Source of the DNA: an uncultured Blautia sp.
Lineage (GTDB): Bacteria > Bacillota > Clostridia > Lachnospirales > Lachnospiraceae
Assembly (NCBI GenBank): GCA_900541985.1
Contig: UQLX01000014.1
Span: 1-58,735, forward strand
Direction: 5' to 3'
Length of the DNA: 58,735 nt
The notes under the pieces were generated by a model. That model was not told where the DNA came from. It searched no databases and saw only the letters and a list, made by a program, of their open reading frames with translations. A program made the position numbers and the translations under genes. Numbering within the stretch: position 1 is the first letter of the stretch; every line of letters starts with the position of its first letter. Of the stretch, positions 16,019-25,033 are shown piece after piece.

Positions 16019-18391
16019 ATGTTTCAGGTAGTTAAACGAGACGGAGAGATTGCTGATTTTCAGATGGCAAAAATATCATCCGCGATCAATAAAGCTTTTG
16101 AGGCAAGAGAGAAAAATTACAGCCAGGACATGATCGATCTTCTGGCTCTCCGGGTAACGGCGGACTTTCAGGATAAGATCATGGACGATCAGGTAACGGT
16201 GGAGGACATCCAGGACAGTGTGGAAAACGTGCTGATCCAGGCAGGCTACAGTGATGTTGCCAAGGCTTATATTCTTTACCGGAAGCAGAGAGAAAAGATC
16301 CGCAATATGAAATCAACGATCCTTGACTACAGGGAAATCGTAAACAGCTATGTCAAGGTGGAAGACTGGAGGGTTAAGGAGAATTCCACAGTTACCTATT
16401 CCGTGGGTGGACTGATCCTCAGCAATTCCGGTGCGGTGACGGCAAATTACTGGCTGTCCGAGATCTACGACAATGAAATCGCAGAGGCACACAGAAATGC
16501 AGATATCCATATCCATGATCTTTCCATGCTTACCGGCTACTGTGCGGGCTGGTCTTTAAAGCAGCTGATCCAGGAAGGCCTTGGAGGTATTGAGGGCAAG
16601 ATCACTTCCGCTCCGGCGAAGCATTTAAGCGTACTCTGCAACCAGATGGTGAATTTCCTGGGAATCATGCAGAATGAATGGGCGGGAGCACAGGCATTTT
16701 CTTCTTTTGATACATATCTGGCGCCTTTTGTCAAGGTGGATAATTTAAGCTACCATGAGGTAAAGAAATGTATTGAATCCTTTATTTACGGTGTAAACAC
16801 ACCAAGCCGCTGGGGAACCCAGGCGCCGTTTTCCAATATCACTCTGGACTGGACCGTACCGGACGATCTGGCAGAGCTTCCGGCTATTGTAGGCGGCAAA
16901 AATATGGACTTTAAATATAAGGACTGCAAAAAAGAAATGGATATGGTCAATCGTGCCTTTATTGAGACTATGATCGAGGGCGATGCCAATGGAAGAGGAT
17001 TCCAGTATCCGATCCCGACCTACTCTATTACAAAAGATTTTGACTGGTCTGATACATTAAACAACCGGCTTTTGTTTGAAATGACAGCGAAATACGGAAC
17101 ACCGTATTTTTCCAATTATATCAACAGTGATATGAAGCCCAGTGACATCCGCAGCATGTGCTGCCGTCTCCGCCTGGATCTCCGGGAACTGCGCAAAAAG
17201 AGCGGCGGTTTCTTTGGCTCCGGCGAAAGCACCGGATCGGTAGGCGTTGTTACCATCAATATGCCGCGTATCGCTTATCTTTCCAGGACTCCGGAGGAAT
17301 TTTACCGGAGACTGGATCATATGATGGATATTTCAGCCAGATCCCTGCACATTAAGAGACAGGTGATCTCCAAACTTCTGGATGAAGGTCTGTATCCTTA
17401 TACAAAACGTTATCTGGGAAGCTTTAACAATCATTTTTCCACCATTGGTCTGGTGGGAATGAATGAAGCTGGTCTCAACGCCAGATGGCTGGGCTGTGAT
17501 ATGACAGACGAGCGTACCCAGAAGTTTACCAAAGAGGTTCTGGAGCATATGAGAAACCGCCTTTCTGATTATCAGGAGCAGTATGAGGGTGAGCTTTTCA
17601 ACCTGGAGGCAACTCCGGCAGAATCCACGGCTTATCGTCTTGCCAAGCATGACAGAAAGCGCTGGCCGGACATCAGGACAGCAGGCAGCAAGGGGGATAC
17701 TCCGTATTATACAAACAGCTCCCATCTTCCGGTGGAGTTCAGCTCTGATATTTTTGACGCTCTGGATATTCAGGATGAGCTGCAGACCCTTTATACCTCG
17801 GGAACGGTATTCCATGGCTTCCTTGGCGAGAAGCTGCCTGACTGGAAAGCAGCCGCTTCTCTGGTCCGTAAGATCGCAGAGAATTATAAGCTTCCGTATT
17901 ATACCATTTCTCCTACTTATTCCGTGTGCAGCGAGCATGGATATTTAAGCGGCGAGCATTTCACCTGTCCGAAATGCGGCAAAAAGGCAGAGGTTTACAG
18001 CAGGATCACAGGCTATTACCGTCCGGTGCAGAACTGGAATGACGGTAAGGCGCAGGAGTATAAAAACAGAACCTTATATGATATCACTCATTCTACGCTG
18101 AAAAAAGTCCATACCAGTATGGTGACCATGACAAAGGATGATGTGAAGCTGAAGCCAGTGGAAACCCATAAGTATCTGTTTACCACCAGCACCTGTCCGA
18201 ACTGCCGGATGGCAAAGAAGATGCTGGAAGGAGAAAAACTGGAGGTCATCGATGCCGAAAAAAATCCGGAACTGGCAAGACAGTTCGGCATTATGCAGGC
18301 GCCCACGCTGGTTATCACAGACGGAGAACATCTGAAAAAATACGTCAACGCCTCCAATATACAGAAGTATGTGGATGAGGAGCTTTCATAA
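16019..18391 (+). CDS. nrdD: Class III (anaerobic) ribonucleoside-triphosphate reductase with fused C-terminal redoxin domain
   Basis: A 790-aa glycyl-radical enzyme making deoxyribonucleotides without oxygen. An ATP-cone (about residues 1-95) precedes the reductase barrel. A zinc cluster (Cys637, Cys650, Cys653) leads to the glycyl-radical segment RITGYYRPVQNW, with the radical Gly at about 665. After it comes a compact domain (about 715-790) with CPNC (Cys726/Cys729) and cis-Pro QAPTLVI, resembling glutaredoxin or NrdH. I infer that this domain supplies electrons, as in thiol-dependent class III enzymes rather than formate-dependent ones. Two NrdR boxes and a promoter lie upstream. The activase gene nrdG is not adjacent. 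GGGAGGAAATAGCAGT precedes the ATG. Confidence 0.93.
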   Translation: MFQVVKRDGEIADFQMAKISSAINKAFEAREKNYSQDMIDLLALRVTADFQDKIMDDQVTVEDIQDSVENVLIQAGYSDVAKAYILYRKQREKIRNMKSTILDYREIVNSYVKVEDWRVKENSTVTYSVGGLILSNSGAVTANYWLSEIYDNEIAEAHRNADIHIHDLSMLTGYCAGWSLKQLIQEGLGGIEGKITSAPAKHLSVLCNQMVNFLGIMQNEWAGAQAFSSFDTYLAPFVKVDNLSYHEVKKCIESFIYGVNTPSRWGTQAPFSNITLDWTVPDDLAELPAIVGGKNMDFKYKDCKKEMDMVNRAFIETMIEGDANGRGFQYPIPTYSITKDFDWSDTLNNRLLFEMTAKYGTPYFSNYINSDMKPSDIRSMCCRLRLDLRELRKKSGGFFGSGESTGSVGVVTINMPRIAYLSRTPEEFYRRLDHMMDISARSLHIKRQVISKLLDEGLYPYTKRYLGSFNNHFSTIGLVGMNEAGLNARWLGCDMTDERTQKFTKEVLEHMRNRLSDYQEQYEGELFNLEATPAESTAYRLAKHDRKRWPDIRTAGSKGDTPYYTNSSHLPVEFSSDIFDALDIQDELQTLYTSGTVFHGFLGEKLPDWKAAASLVRKIAENYKLPYYTISPTYSVCSEHGYLSGEHFTCPKCGKKAEVYSRITGYYRPVQNWNDGKAQEYKNRTLYDITHSTLKKVHTSMVTMTKDDVKLKPVETHKYLFTTSTCPNCRMAKKMLEGEKLEVIDAEKNPELARQFGIMQAPTLVITDGEHLKKYVNASNIQKYVDEELS

Positions 18392-18407
18392 AAAATAAAA
18401 CATCCCT

Positions 18408-18428
18408 GCATGGAATGAATATCCATGC
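18408..18428 (+). terminator. Hairpin after nrdD, possible weak terminator
   Basis: GCATGGA pairs with TCCATGC around a 7-nt loop 17 nt after the nrdD stop codon. No T run follows, so termination would need Rho or the hairpin may only protect the 3' end. Confidence 0.35.
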
Positions 18429-18525
18429 GAAATAGGAATGAAGAAATATCCCCCCCGGTAGCTTGTTGGGTACAGGGAATTCTGATAAGGTAGGTAAGAC
18501 ATCAAAACAAAAGGAGAAGGAAACC

Positions 18526-20070
18526 ATGAAAAACAAAGGTTTAAAAATGATCGGGCTTTTTCTGGCGTGCACTCTGGCAGTCGCTCCTGCGTCTTACGTA
18601 TCTGCAGAGGAAAAAGGGGAAACGCTTGTATACGGCAGCGGGGATTATACAAGAATCAATCCGGCAATGGATGAGCATGGAGAGATCAATATCCTGATTT
18701 TTAATGGACTTACTGCCCATGACGGAGAAAATCAGGTGGTTCCCGGGCTTGCGGAAAGCTGGGAGTTTGATGAAGCAGCATGTACTTACACCTTTCATCT
18801 GTCAAAGGATGCAAAATGGCAGGACGGGGAAGACGTTACGGCAGATGACGTAAAATTTACCATCGAGGCGATCATGGATCCGGAGAACGGTTCTGAGAAC
18901 GCACCGAACTTTGATGACGTAGAGGAAATCACAGTGATTGACGAGGACACGGTAGCCTTTCGGCTGACGGCTCCGAATGTGGCATTTCTCGACTATATGA
19001 CAATGGCTGTTCTTCCAAAACATCTTCTGGAAGGAGAGGATATGCAGACCTCTGACTTCTTCCGCAATCCGGTAGGTACAGGTCCGTACAAGGTGGAAAG
19101 CTGGGAGGAAGGACAGGCGATTACCCTGACAAAGAATGAAGATTACTTCAAAGGGGAACCGAACATTGACACGATTGTATTTAAGATCGTTCCTGACGAC
19201 AATGCGAAAGCGCTTCAGTTAAAATCCGGAGAACTGGATCTTGCCCTTCTGACACCGAAGGATGCGGCTTCTTTTGCAGAGGATGAGGCATTTGCCTGCT
19301 ACGATATGAAAACGGCAGATTACAGAGGAATCATGTTTAATTTTGGAAACGAATACTGGCAGAAGAACAGAGATCTGATCCCTGCAGTGTGCTATGGACT
19401 TGACCGCCAGGCGATCATTGATGCCGTGATCCTCGGACAGGGAATGACTGCATATGGACCGCTTCAGAGAAATATCTACAATAATGAAGAGGTAGAGCAT
19501 TATGATTATGACCCTGAAAAGGCAAAAACTGTTCTGGAAGAAGCAGGATGCGAGATGGGCGATGACGGATTCTACTACCGCGACGGAGAAAAAGTGGGAT
19601 TTGTGATCAGTGTCAGCGCCGGCGACCAGGTTCGGATCGACATGGCTCAGATCGCAGCTCAGCAGCTTCAGCAGATCGGAATGGATGTTACGGTTGATAT
19701 CCCGGCTGAGACTGACTGGAGCGGGCAGATGGCATTTCTGATCGGATGGGGAAGTCCTTTTGACGCAGACGATCATACCTATAAAGTATTTGGTACGGAT
19801 AAAGGTGCCAATTATTCCAGCTATTCCAATGAACTGGTGGATCAGTATCTGACAGAAGCCCGTCAGTCAGATGATCCGGAGGTACGCGCAGAGGCATATG
19901 ATAAGTTCCAGGTGGAACTGGCCAAGGACCCTGCTTACGCTTTTATCTGCTATATTGATGCGAATTACGTTGCAGAGTCATCCCTTCAGGGAATCGATCC
20001 GGATACCGTTATGGGACATCACGGAGTGGGTATCTTCTGGAATGTGGCAGACTGGACAATCGAAGAATAA
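18526..20070 (+). CDS. Peptide/nickel-type ABC transporter substrate-binding protein (SBP family 5)
   Basis: A 514-aa extracellular binding protein. Family 5 features include VPGLAESWEF, FHLSKDAKWQDGEDVTADDVKF near residue 100, and NPVGTGPYKVESW. The signal peptide covers residues 1-28 and ends VSA before EEKGE. A Cys in FLAC is a poor lipobox match, so the protein may be secreted by signal peptidase I, unusual for a Gram-positive binding protein. A strong hairpin separates it from the ATPase and permease genes. AAGGAGAAGG lies 5 nt before ATG 18526. A weak promoter (TTGTTG 18463, TAAGGT 18486) is possible. Substrate is probably an oligopeptide, not proven. Confidence 0.88.
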   Translation: MKNKGLKMIGLFLACTLAVAPASYVSAEEKGETLVYGSGDYTRINPAMDEHGEINILIFNGLTAHDGENQVVPGLAESWEFDEAACTYTFHLSKDAKWQDGEDVTADDVKFTIEAIMDPENGSENAPNFDDVEEITVIDEDTVAFRLTAPNVAFLDYMTMAVLPKHLLEGEDMQTSDFFRNPVGTGPYKVESWEEGQAITLTKNEDYFKGEPNIDTIVFKIVPDDNAKALQLKSGELDLALLTPKDAASFAEDEAFACYDMKTADYRGIMFNFGNEYWQKNRDLIPAVCYGLDRQAIIDAVILGQGMTAYGPLQRNIYNNEEVEHYDYDPEKAKTVLEEAGCEMGDDGFYYRDGEKVGFVISVSAGDQVRIDMAQIAAQQLQQIGMDVTVDIPAETDWSGQMAFLIGWGSPFDADDHTYKVFGTDKGANYSSYSNELVDQYLTEARQSDDPEVRAEAYDKFQVELAKDPAYAFICYIDANYVAESSLQGIDPDTVMGHHGVGIFWNVADWTIEE

Positions 20071-20081
20071 GATTTTACAGG

Positions 20082-20117
20082 AACAGATAAGGGGCATTTA
20101 TGCCCCTTATCTGTTTT
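20082..20117 (+). terminator. Strong hairpin between binding protein and ABC ATPase genes
   Basis: A perfect 15-bp stem (20082-20096 with 20101-20115; loop TTTA) is followed by TT and then GGG. It should act as a partial terminator or 3' stabilizer, giving more binding protein than transporter core. Confidence 0.8.
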
Positions 20118-20136
20118 GGGTATAGAAGGAGTGACA

Positions 20137-21150
20137 ATGAAAAACCTTTTGGAAGTAAAAAATCTGTCGGTCAGCTTTGACAGTCCGGCAGGAGAGGTAC
20201 AGGCAGTCCGGGACGTTTCTTTTTCGTTGAGAAAGGGAGAGGTGCTGGCAATTGTGGGGGAGTCGGGATGTGGTAAAAGTGTGCTTTGCAAAAGTATTAT
20301 GAAACTTTTGCCGGCAAGCGCCAGGATAAAAGAAGGAAAAATCCTGATCCGGGGATGCGATATTACGAATTACAGGGAACAGGACATGCAGAAGATCAGA
20401 GGAAGCATATTTTCCATGATCTTTCAGGATCCCATGACATCCCTGAATCCAACATTAAAGATCGGTCAGCAGATCGCAGAGGCAATTCTGGTACATGAAA
20501 AAAAGATGACAAAGGAGCAGGTTTATCAGAGAGTCATCGAACTTATGGAACTGGTAGGCATAGACCGTCCCCGGGAACGTTTTCACCTCTATCCATATAA
20601 TTTTTCCGGAGGTATGCGGCAGAGGAGCGTAATGGCCATTGCTCTGGCATCAAATCCGGATATTTTATTTGCAGATGAGCCAACGACAGCTCTTGATGTG
20701 ACGATCCAGGCGCAGATCCTGGATCTTTTGCGGGAAGTACAGGAAAAGCTGGGGACAGCTACGATCCTGGTGTCGCATGACCTGGGAGTTGTGGCAAGGG
20801 TGGCAGACCGGGTTGCGGTGATGTATGCAGGAAAGATCGTGGAAACAGGAACGGCAGAGGAAGTCTATTATGATCCGAGACATCCTTATACATGGGGACT
20901 TATGCGTTCCCTTCCGGCTTTTTCAAAAGGTAAGGACAGCCTCTATACGATTCCGGGAATGCCCCCTACGCTGATCAATCCGCCCAAAGGTGATGCATAT
21001 GCCTGCAGGAATGAGTATGCGCTTGGAATTGATTATGAAAAAATGCCCCCGATGTTTCGGATCACAGACACACATTATGCGGCAACCTGGCTTTTAGATA
21101 AACGGGCACCTCAGATTATTCCGCCGACAGGAGGGACAAAACTTGGATAA
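20137..21150 (+). CDS. Oligopeptide ABC transporter ATP-binding protein (OppD/DppD type)
   Basis: A 337-aa ATPase. It has Walker A GESGCGKS (about residues 42-49), signature NFSGGMRQR near 155, Walker B ILFADEPTTALD near 178 and the switch His in LVSHDLG. The C-terminal oligopeptide-type extension contains the usual TIPGMPPTLINPP. AGAAGGAGTGACA precedes ATG 20137. It is followed, with 8 nt overlap, by the second ATPase. Confidence 0.93.
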   Translation: MKNLLEVKNLSVSFDSPAGEVQAVRDVSFSLRKGEVLAIVGESGCGKSVLCKSIMKLLPASARIKEGKILIRGCDITNYREQDMQKIRGSIFSMIFQDPMTSLNPTLKIGQQIAEAILVHEKKMTKEQVYQRVIELMELVGIDRPRERFHLYPYNFSGGMRQRSVMAIALASNPDILFADEPTTALDVTIQAQILDLLREVQEKLGTATILVSHDLGVVARVADRVAVMYAGKIVETGTAEEVYYDPRHPYTWGLMRSLPAFSKGKDSLYTIPGMPPTLINPPKGDAYACRNEYALGIDYEKMPPMFRITDTHYAATWLLDKRAPQIIPPTGGTKLG

Positions 21151-22060
21151 AGAAGTACTTGTAGATGTGCAGAATCTGACGCATCAGTTTCAATTGACAA
21201 AAAAGACAGCAATACGTGCAGTGGACAACATTTCTTTTCAGATTTATAAAGGGGAGATCCTGGGGCTGGTAGGAGAATCCGGTTCCGGAAAATCAACTGC
21301 GGCCAGATGTCTGATGAACATTTATGAGCCGTCGTCAGGATCGGTCAGGTATCATGGGATTGATATCTGTGATAAAAAGCAATTCCGGGCCAACAAAAAA
21401 ATGCTTCAGACAAGAAGACAGATTATTTTTCAGGATTCCGGCTCCAGCCTGAATCAGAGGATGAAGGCTTCCGAGATCATAGCAGAGCCGATGAAGATCA
21501 GCCATATGACTCCGCCCAGAGGAAGCTACAGGGCAGAGGCACAGTTTCAGATGAAGTATGTAGGGCTGGACAAAAGCTTTCTTGACCGGTATCCTTCCGA
21601 ATTGTCAGGAGGACAGCGGCAGAGGATCGCCATAGCAAGAGCGCTCAGTATGGAACCGGAATTTCTGGTTGCGGACGAACCGGTCGCAGCTCTGGATGTG
21701 TCGATACAGGCACAGGTGATCAATCTTTTTAAACATCTGCAAAAGGAGCATGGATTTACCTTCCTGTTTATTGCGCATGATCTGGCAATGGTGGAATATC
21801 TCTGCGACCGGGTGGGTGTTATGTATCATGGAAAACTGGTGGAGCTTGCGCCGGCCGGAGAATTGTTTTCAAATCCTCTTCATGGGTATACGAGATCGCT
21901 TTTGTCTGCGATTCCAATCCCGGATCCGGTCAGAGAACGACAGAGAAAGCTTCAGGTATATGACGGGGCGGATCTGGGAGACGGCAGGTTTACGGAGGTC
22001 TCTCCCGGTCATTTTGTATGGAGAGCGCAAAAAGGAGGGGATATGCATGAAGAAGCGTAA
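21143..22060 (+). CDS. Oligopeptide ABC transporter ATP-binding protein (OppF/DppF type)
   Basis: A 305-aa ATPase with Walker A GESGSGKST near residue 45, signature LSGGQRQR near 153 and Walker B FLVADEPVAALD near 173. It pairs with the preceding ATPase as a heterodimer. The start is TTG at 21143, chosen because GGAGGGAC ends 6 nt before it and no ATG fits; the low-efficiency start could lower its level. The last 14 nt overlap the first permease gene. Confidence 0.92.
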   Translation: MDKEVLVDVQNLTHQFQLTKKTAIRAVDNISFQIYKGEILGLVGESGSGKSTAARCLMNIYEPSSGSVRYHGIDICDKKQFRANKKMLQTRRQIIFQDSGSSLNQRMKASEIIAEPMKISHMTPPRGSYRAEAQFQMKYVGLDKSFLDRYPSELSGGQRQRIAIARALSMEPEFLVADEPVAALDVSIQAQVINLFKHLQKEHGFTFLFIAHDLAMVEYLCDRVGVMYHGKLVELAPAGELFSNPLHGYTRSLLSAIPIPDPVRERQRKLQVYDGADLGDGRFTEVSPGHFVWRAQKGGDMHEEA

Positions 22061-23054
22061 CTGGCTGATATACTGCGGGAAAAAAATCATGGCATTTCTG
22101 CTCAGCGTGTTTGTTCTCTCAGTGGCAGTATTTTATGTTGCACGCCTTGCGCCCGGAGATCCTCTGGTCTCCTATTATGGAGAGCGGGCGGAAAAAATGA
22201 GCCCTCAGGAACGGCAGTGGGCAATGGAAAAGCTGGGACTGGATCAGCCCGTTTATATCCAGTATGAAAAATGGGTGGAAAATGCTTTTCACGGGGACTT
22301 TGGCATTTCCTTTAAATATAAGCAGGACGTTGTGGAAGTGATCAGCGGACGGATCGTAAACACGCTTTTGCTGGGAGGCATTGGATTCCTTCTGATCTTT
22401 GCAGGCTCTCTTCTTCTTGGCGTGCTCTGTGCATGGCATGAGGACAAATGGGCGGATCGGATCCTGTGTAAGCTTGGAACCATATCAAGCTGCATTCCGG
22501 AATTCTGGCTGTCGCTTGTTCTGATACTGATCTTTTCCGTTACTCTGAAAATCCTTCCAAGCAGCGGAGCCTACACGATCGGAAAGGCAGATGATATTGC
22601 GGATCGAGCCATTCACCTGATTATGCCGCTGACAATCGTGACTCTGGAGCATCTCTGGTATTATGCATATATGATACGAAATAAGATCCTGGAGGAAGTG
22701 CGGGCAGATTATGTCCTTCTGGCAAAATCCAAGGGGCTGAACAGGAGAAAAATTCTGTTTCGCCACTGTCTGAGAAATGTTATGCCTGCCTATCTCAGTA
22801 TTATGGCAATAGCAGTACCTCATGTTCTTGGCGGGACCTTTGTTGTGGAAAGTGTGTTTTCCTATCCGGGGATCGGAGCATTGTCTTATGAGAGCGCCAG
22901 ATACCATGATTACAATCTTCTGATGCTTCTTTGCATGATGTCAGGAATCCTTGTGATTTTCTGTAATATTCTGGCACAGACCATCAACGAACATATCGAT
23001 CCCCGTGTAAAAGCAAATGAAGTAGTGGAGACATCGGAGGTGACCGGTTTATGA
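22047..23054 (+). CDS. Oligopeptide ABC transporter permease (DppB/NikB type)
   Basis: A 335-aa inner permease. The first membrane segment is at about residues 15-35, followed by a periplasm-side loop with LAPGDPL, and further segments are in the second half. The EAA-like cytoplasmic loop that contacts the ATPases is around ADYVLLAKSKGLNRRKILFRHCLRN (shown here by its key residues Ala, Lys-Gly-Leu). It ends with the family motif FVVESVFSYPGIG followed by two helices. AAAGGAGGGG lies 6 nt before ATG 22047. Confidence 0.92.
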   Translation: MKKRNWLIYCGKKIMAFLLSVFVLSVAVFYVARLAPGDPLVSYYGERAEKMSPQERQWAMEKLGLDQPVYIQYEKWVENAFHGDFGISFKYKQDVVEVISGRIVNTLLLGGIGFLLIFAGSLLLGVLCAWHEDKWADRILCKLGTISSCIPEFWLSLVLILIFSVTLKILPSSGAYTIGKADDIADRAIHLIMPLTIVTLEHLWYYAYMIRNKILEEVRADYVLLAKSKGLNRRKILFRHCLRNVMPAYLSIMAIAVPHVLGGTFVVESVFSYPGIGALSYESARYHDYNLLMLLCMMSGILVIFCNILAQTINEHIDPRVKANEVVETSEVTGL

Positions 23055-23938
23055 CAGATACAGCTTTTGAAATTGTAGGGCAGCGTGACATACAGGAAGA
23101 GCAGCCTTCTCCAAAGAAAAAATGGTATCAGGGGAAACCAGTGCTGTCAGCAGGAATCCTGGCGGTGATTCTGCTCGGATGCTTTTTTGCAGAGGCAGTT
23201 ATGACAAAAGATCCTTCCTATATGGATCTTCTTAATTATAATAAGGCGCCGGACGGGGAATTTCTGTTTGGAACAGATACCATGGGAAGAGATATTTTTT
23301 CCATGATCTGGTATGGAGGAAGGATATCCCTGACGATTGGGGCTCTGTCTACCCTGATCTCCACGGTTGTGGCAGTTGTGATCGGAGCCTTCAGCGGCGC
23401 GGCACCTCAGTGGCTGGACAATCTGCTTATGCGTTTTACGGAAATTTTTCTGAGTGTTCCTTCACTTTTGCTTGTGATTCTTTTTCAGGCAATCCTGGGA
23501 AAGGCCAATGTACTCAGTCTTTCCATTGTGATTGGTCTTACGGGCTGGACAGGCATCGCCAAGGTGGTACGAACAGAGGTAAGGCAGATACGAAACAGTG
23601 AATATGTGATTGCGTCAAGATGCATGGGAGGAAGATTTTTTCATATTTTGTGGAAACATCTGGCTCCGAACTTTGTCTCTTCCATTATGTTTATGGTGAT
23701 CATGAATGTGAGGAGTGCGATCATAGCAGAGTCCACGCTTAGTTTTATGGGAATCGGACTGCCCCTTGAAATTGTTTCCTGGGGAAGCATGCTGTCTCTG
23801 TCTGAAAAAGCGCTGATGACAAATTCCTGGTGGATCATTCTTATTCCCGGGATTTTTCTTGTGGGAACACTGCTGTGCCTGACGAATATAGGAAATTATA
23901 TGAGGAAACATGTAAACCGGAAGGAAAGCAATCTGTAA
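23051..23938 (+). CDS. Oligopeptide ABC transporter permease (DppC/OppC type)
   Basis: A 295-aa permease. It has a cytoplasmic N-terminal extension (about residues 1-32), a first membrane helix (about 34-55), the extracytoplasmic motif FLFGTDTMGRDIFS near 75 and the EAA loop around YVIASRCMGGRFFHI near 185. Five or six helices in total. The start codon overlaps the previous stop as ATGA, so the two permeases are translationally coupled. Confidence 0.93.
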   Translation: MTDTAFEIVGQRDIQEEQPSPKKKWYQGKPVLSAGILAVILLGCFFAEAVMTKDPSYMDLLNYNKAPDGEFLFGTDTMGRDIFSMIWYGGRISLTIGALSTLISTVVAVVIGAFSGAAPQWLDNLLMRFTEIFLSVPSLLLVILFQAILGKANVLSLSIVIGLTGWTGIAKVVRTEVRQIRNSEYVIASRCMGGRFFHILWKHLAPNFVSSIMFMVIMNVRSAIIAESTLSFMGIGLPLEIVSWGSMLSLSEKALMTNSWWIILIPGIFLVGTLLCLTNIGNYMRKHVNRKESNL

Positions 23939-23971
23939 TCGGAAAGGGAATGAGAAAGGGGGTGGAAACAG

Positions 23972-24883
23972 GTGCTTGATACAAAAGAAATACAGTGCTT
24001 TGCAGCCTGTGCTCAGACGGGATCCTTCAGTAAAGCGGCTGAGAAACTGTTTACTACGCAGTCCAGTGTCAGCAAGATCGTGAAGGCAATGGAAGAAAAG
24101 ACAGGGATGGTTCTTTTTGAACGGCTGTCGAAAGGGATCCGGATGACGCCTGAGGCAGAAAAAATATATCCATATGCAATTTCAGTTCTTGAAAACCTCA
24201 AACAGATCCAGATGTCTGATAAAAAGAAGACGGCCGGGACTCTTTCCGTATCCTGCAATCCCAGTTCGTGGTTTGCGGATTATTTTGTTAAATTTTACAG
24301 GCAGAAGCAGGAAGAGGAACTTCACTATCAGATTCATTCCGCAGACTGCAGGGAGATCGTAGAGCGTGTGAGAAAAAGAGTGGATGACATTGGATTTGTG
24401 TACATTATGAAAAATCAGACAGCTGCGTTTCAGTATTATGTTTCCAGAAATTATCTGGAATTTACACCCTTAAAAGAAACAGAAGCTACCATATATTATG
24501 GCGGGGGAAGCAGCCGGGAACCGGAAACCGAAGGATCCCTTGATTTTTCCGGAATGAAGCTGGTCCAGAGATTTCCGGATGAGTTTTCTCCTGATAATTA
24601 CTGGAATATTGTGGATTCAAACGGGAGAGCTGCTTCAGAAGCGGAGATTGTGATTACTACAAACAGCGATTACATTATGGAAAGACTTCTGCAGTCAGGA
24701 GATCTGGCAAATATCAGCGGCGGGTATCTGTCAGGAAAGCCGGGGCAGGAGATATCGAAAGGAAAAGCCTGCTCTGCATCAGAAACAAGGATCCTGTTTG
24801 GATATGTAAAAAGAAAGGGTGAGAAGCTTTCAGAGGCGGCAAATGATTTTCTTGAATTTCTTATCAGCAGCCTGAAAGACTGA
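23972..24883 (+). CDS. LysR-family transcriptional regulator
   Basis: A 303-aa regulator. The N-terminal helix-turn-helix (about residues 3-60) has the LysR pattern CAQTGSFSKAAEKLFTTQSSVSK. The C-terminal effector-binding region is less conserved. The start is GTG 23972 after a GGGGGTGG ribosome site. It is the last gene of the oligopeptide transporter cluster on the same strand, 33 nt after the permease, so it probably controls this transporter. LysR genes are more often divergent from their target, so the placement is slightly unusual. Confidence 0.87.
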   Translation: MLDTKEIQCFAACAQTGSFSKAAEKLFTTQSSVSKIVKAMEEKTGMVLFERLSKGIRMTPEAEKIYPYAISVLENLKQIQMSDKKKTAGTLSVSCNPSSWFADYFVKFYRQKQEEELHYQIHSADCREIVERVRKRVDDIGFVYIMKNQTAAFQYYVSRNYLEFTPLKETEATIYYGGGSSREPETEGSLDFSGMKLVQRFPDEFSPDNYWNIVDSNGRAASEAEIVITTNSDYIMERLLQSGDLANISGGYLSGKPGQEISKGKACSASETRILFGYVKRKGEKLSEAANDFLEFLISSLKD

Positions 24884-24960
24884 ATGAGCAAACAGATAAT
24901 TACAAGTGTCCTTTTATGATTGTACACGCTTTTGCCTCTGCGGGCAATGAAAAAGTGGCA

Positions 24961-24984
24961 GGGAAATTTCTGTTTACATTTCCC
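24961..24984. promoter_or_regulatory. Inverted repeat on the azlC promoter, candidate operator
   Basis: GGGAAAT (24961-24967) and ATTTCCC (24978-24984) form a perfect 7+7 inverted repeat with a 10-bp spacer, overlapping the -35 element. No regulator gene of known azl type is adjacent except the LysR gene upstream. Confidence 0.45.
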
Positions 24985-25001
24985 GGATAAGAACGTATAA
25001 T
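24973..25001 (+). promoter_or_regulatory. Promoter of azlCD
   Basis: TTTACA (24973-24978), 17-bp spacer, TATAAT (24996-25001). Confidence 0.8.
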
Positions 25002-25033
25002 GGGGGACGGAGTAAGGAGTGTGAACAGGAATT

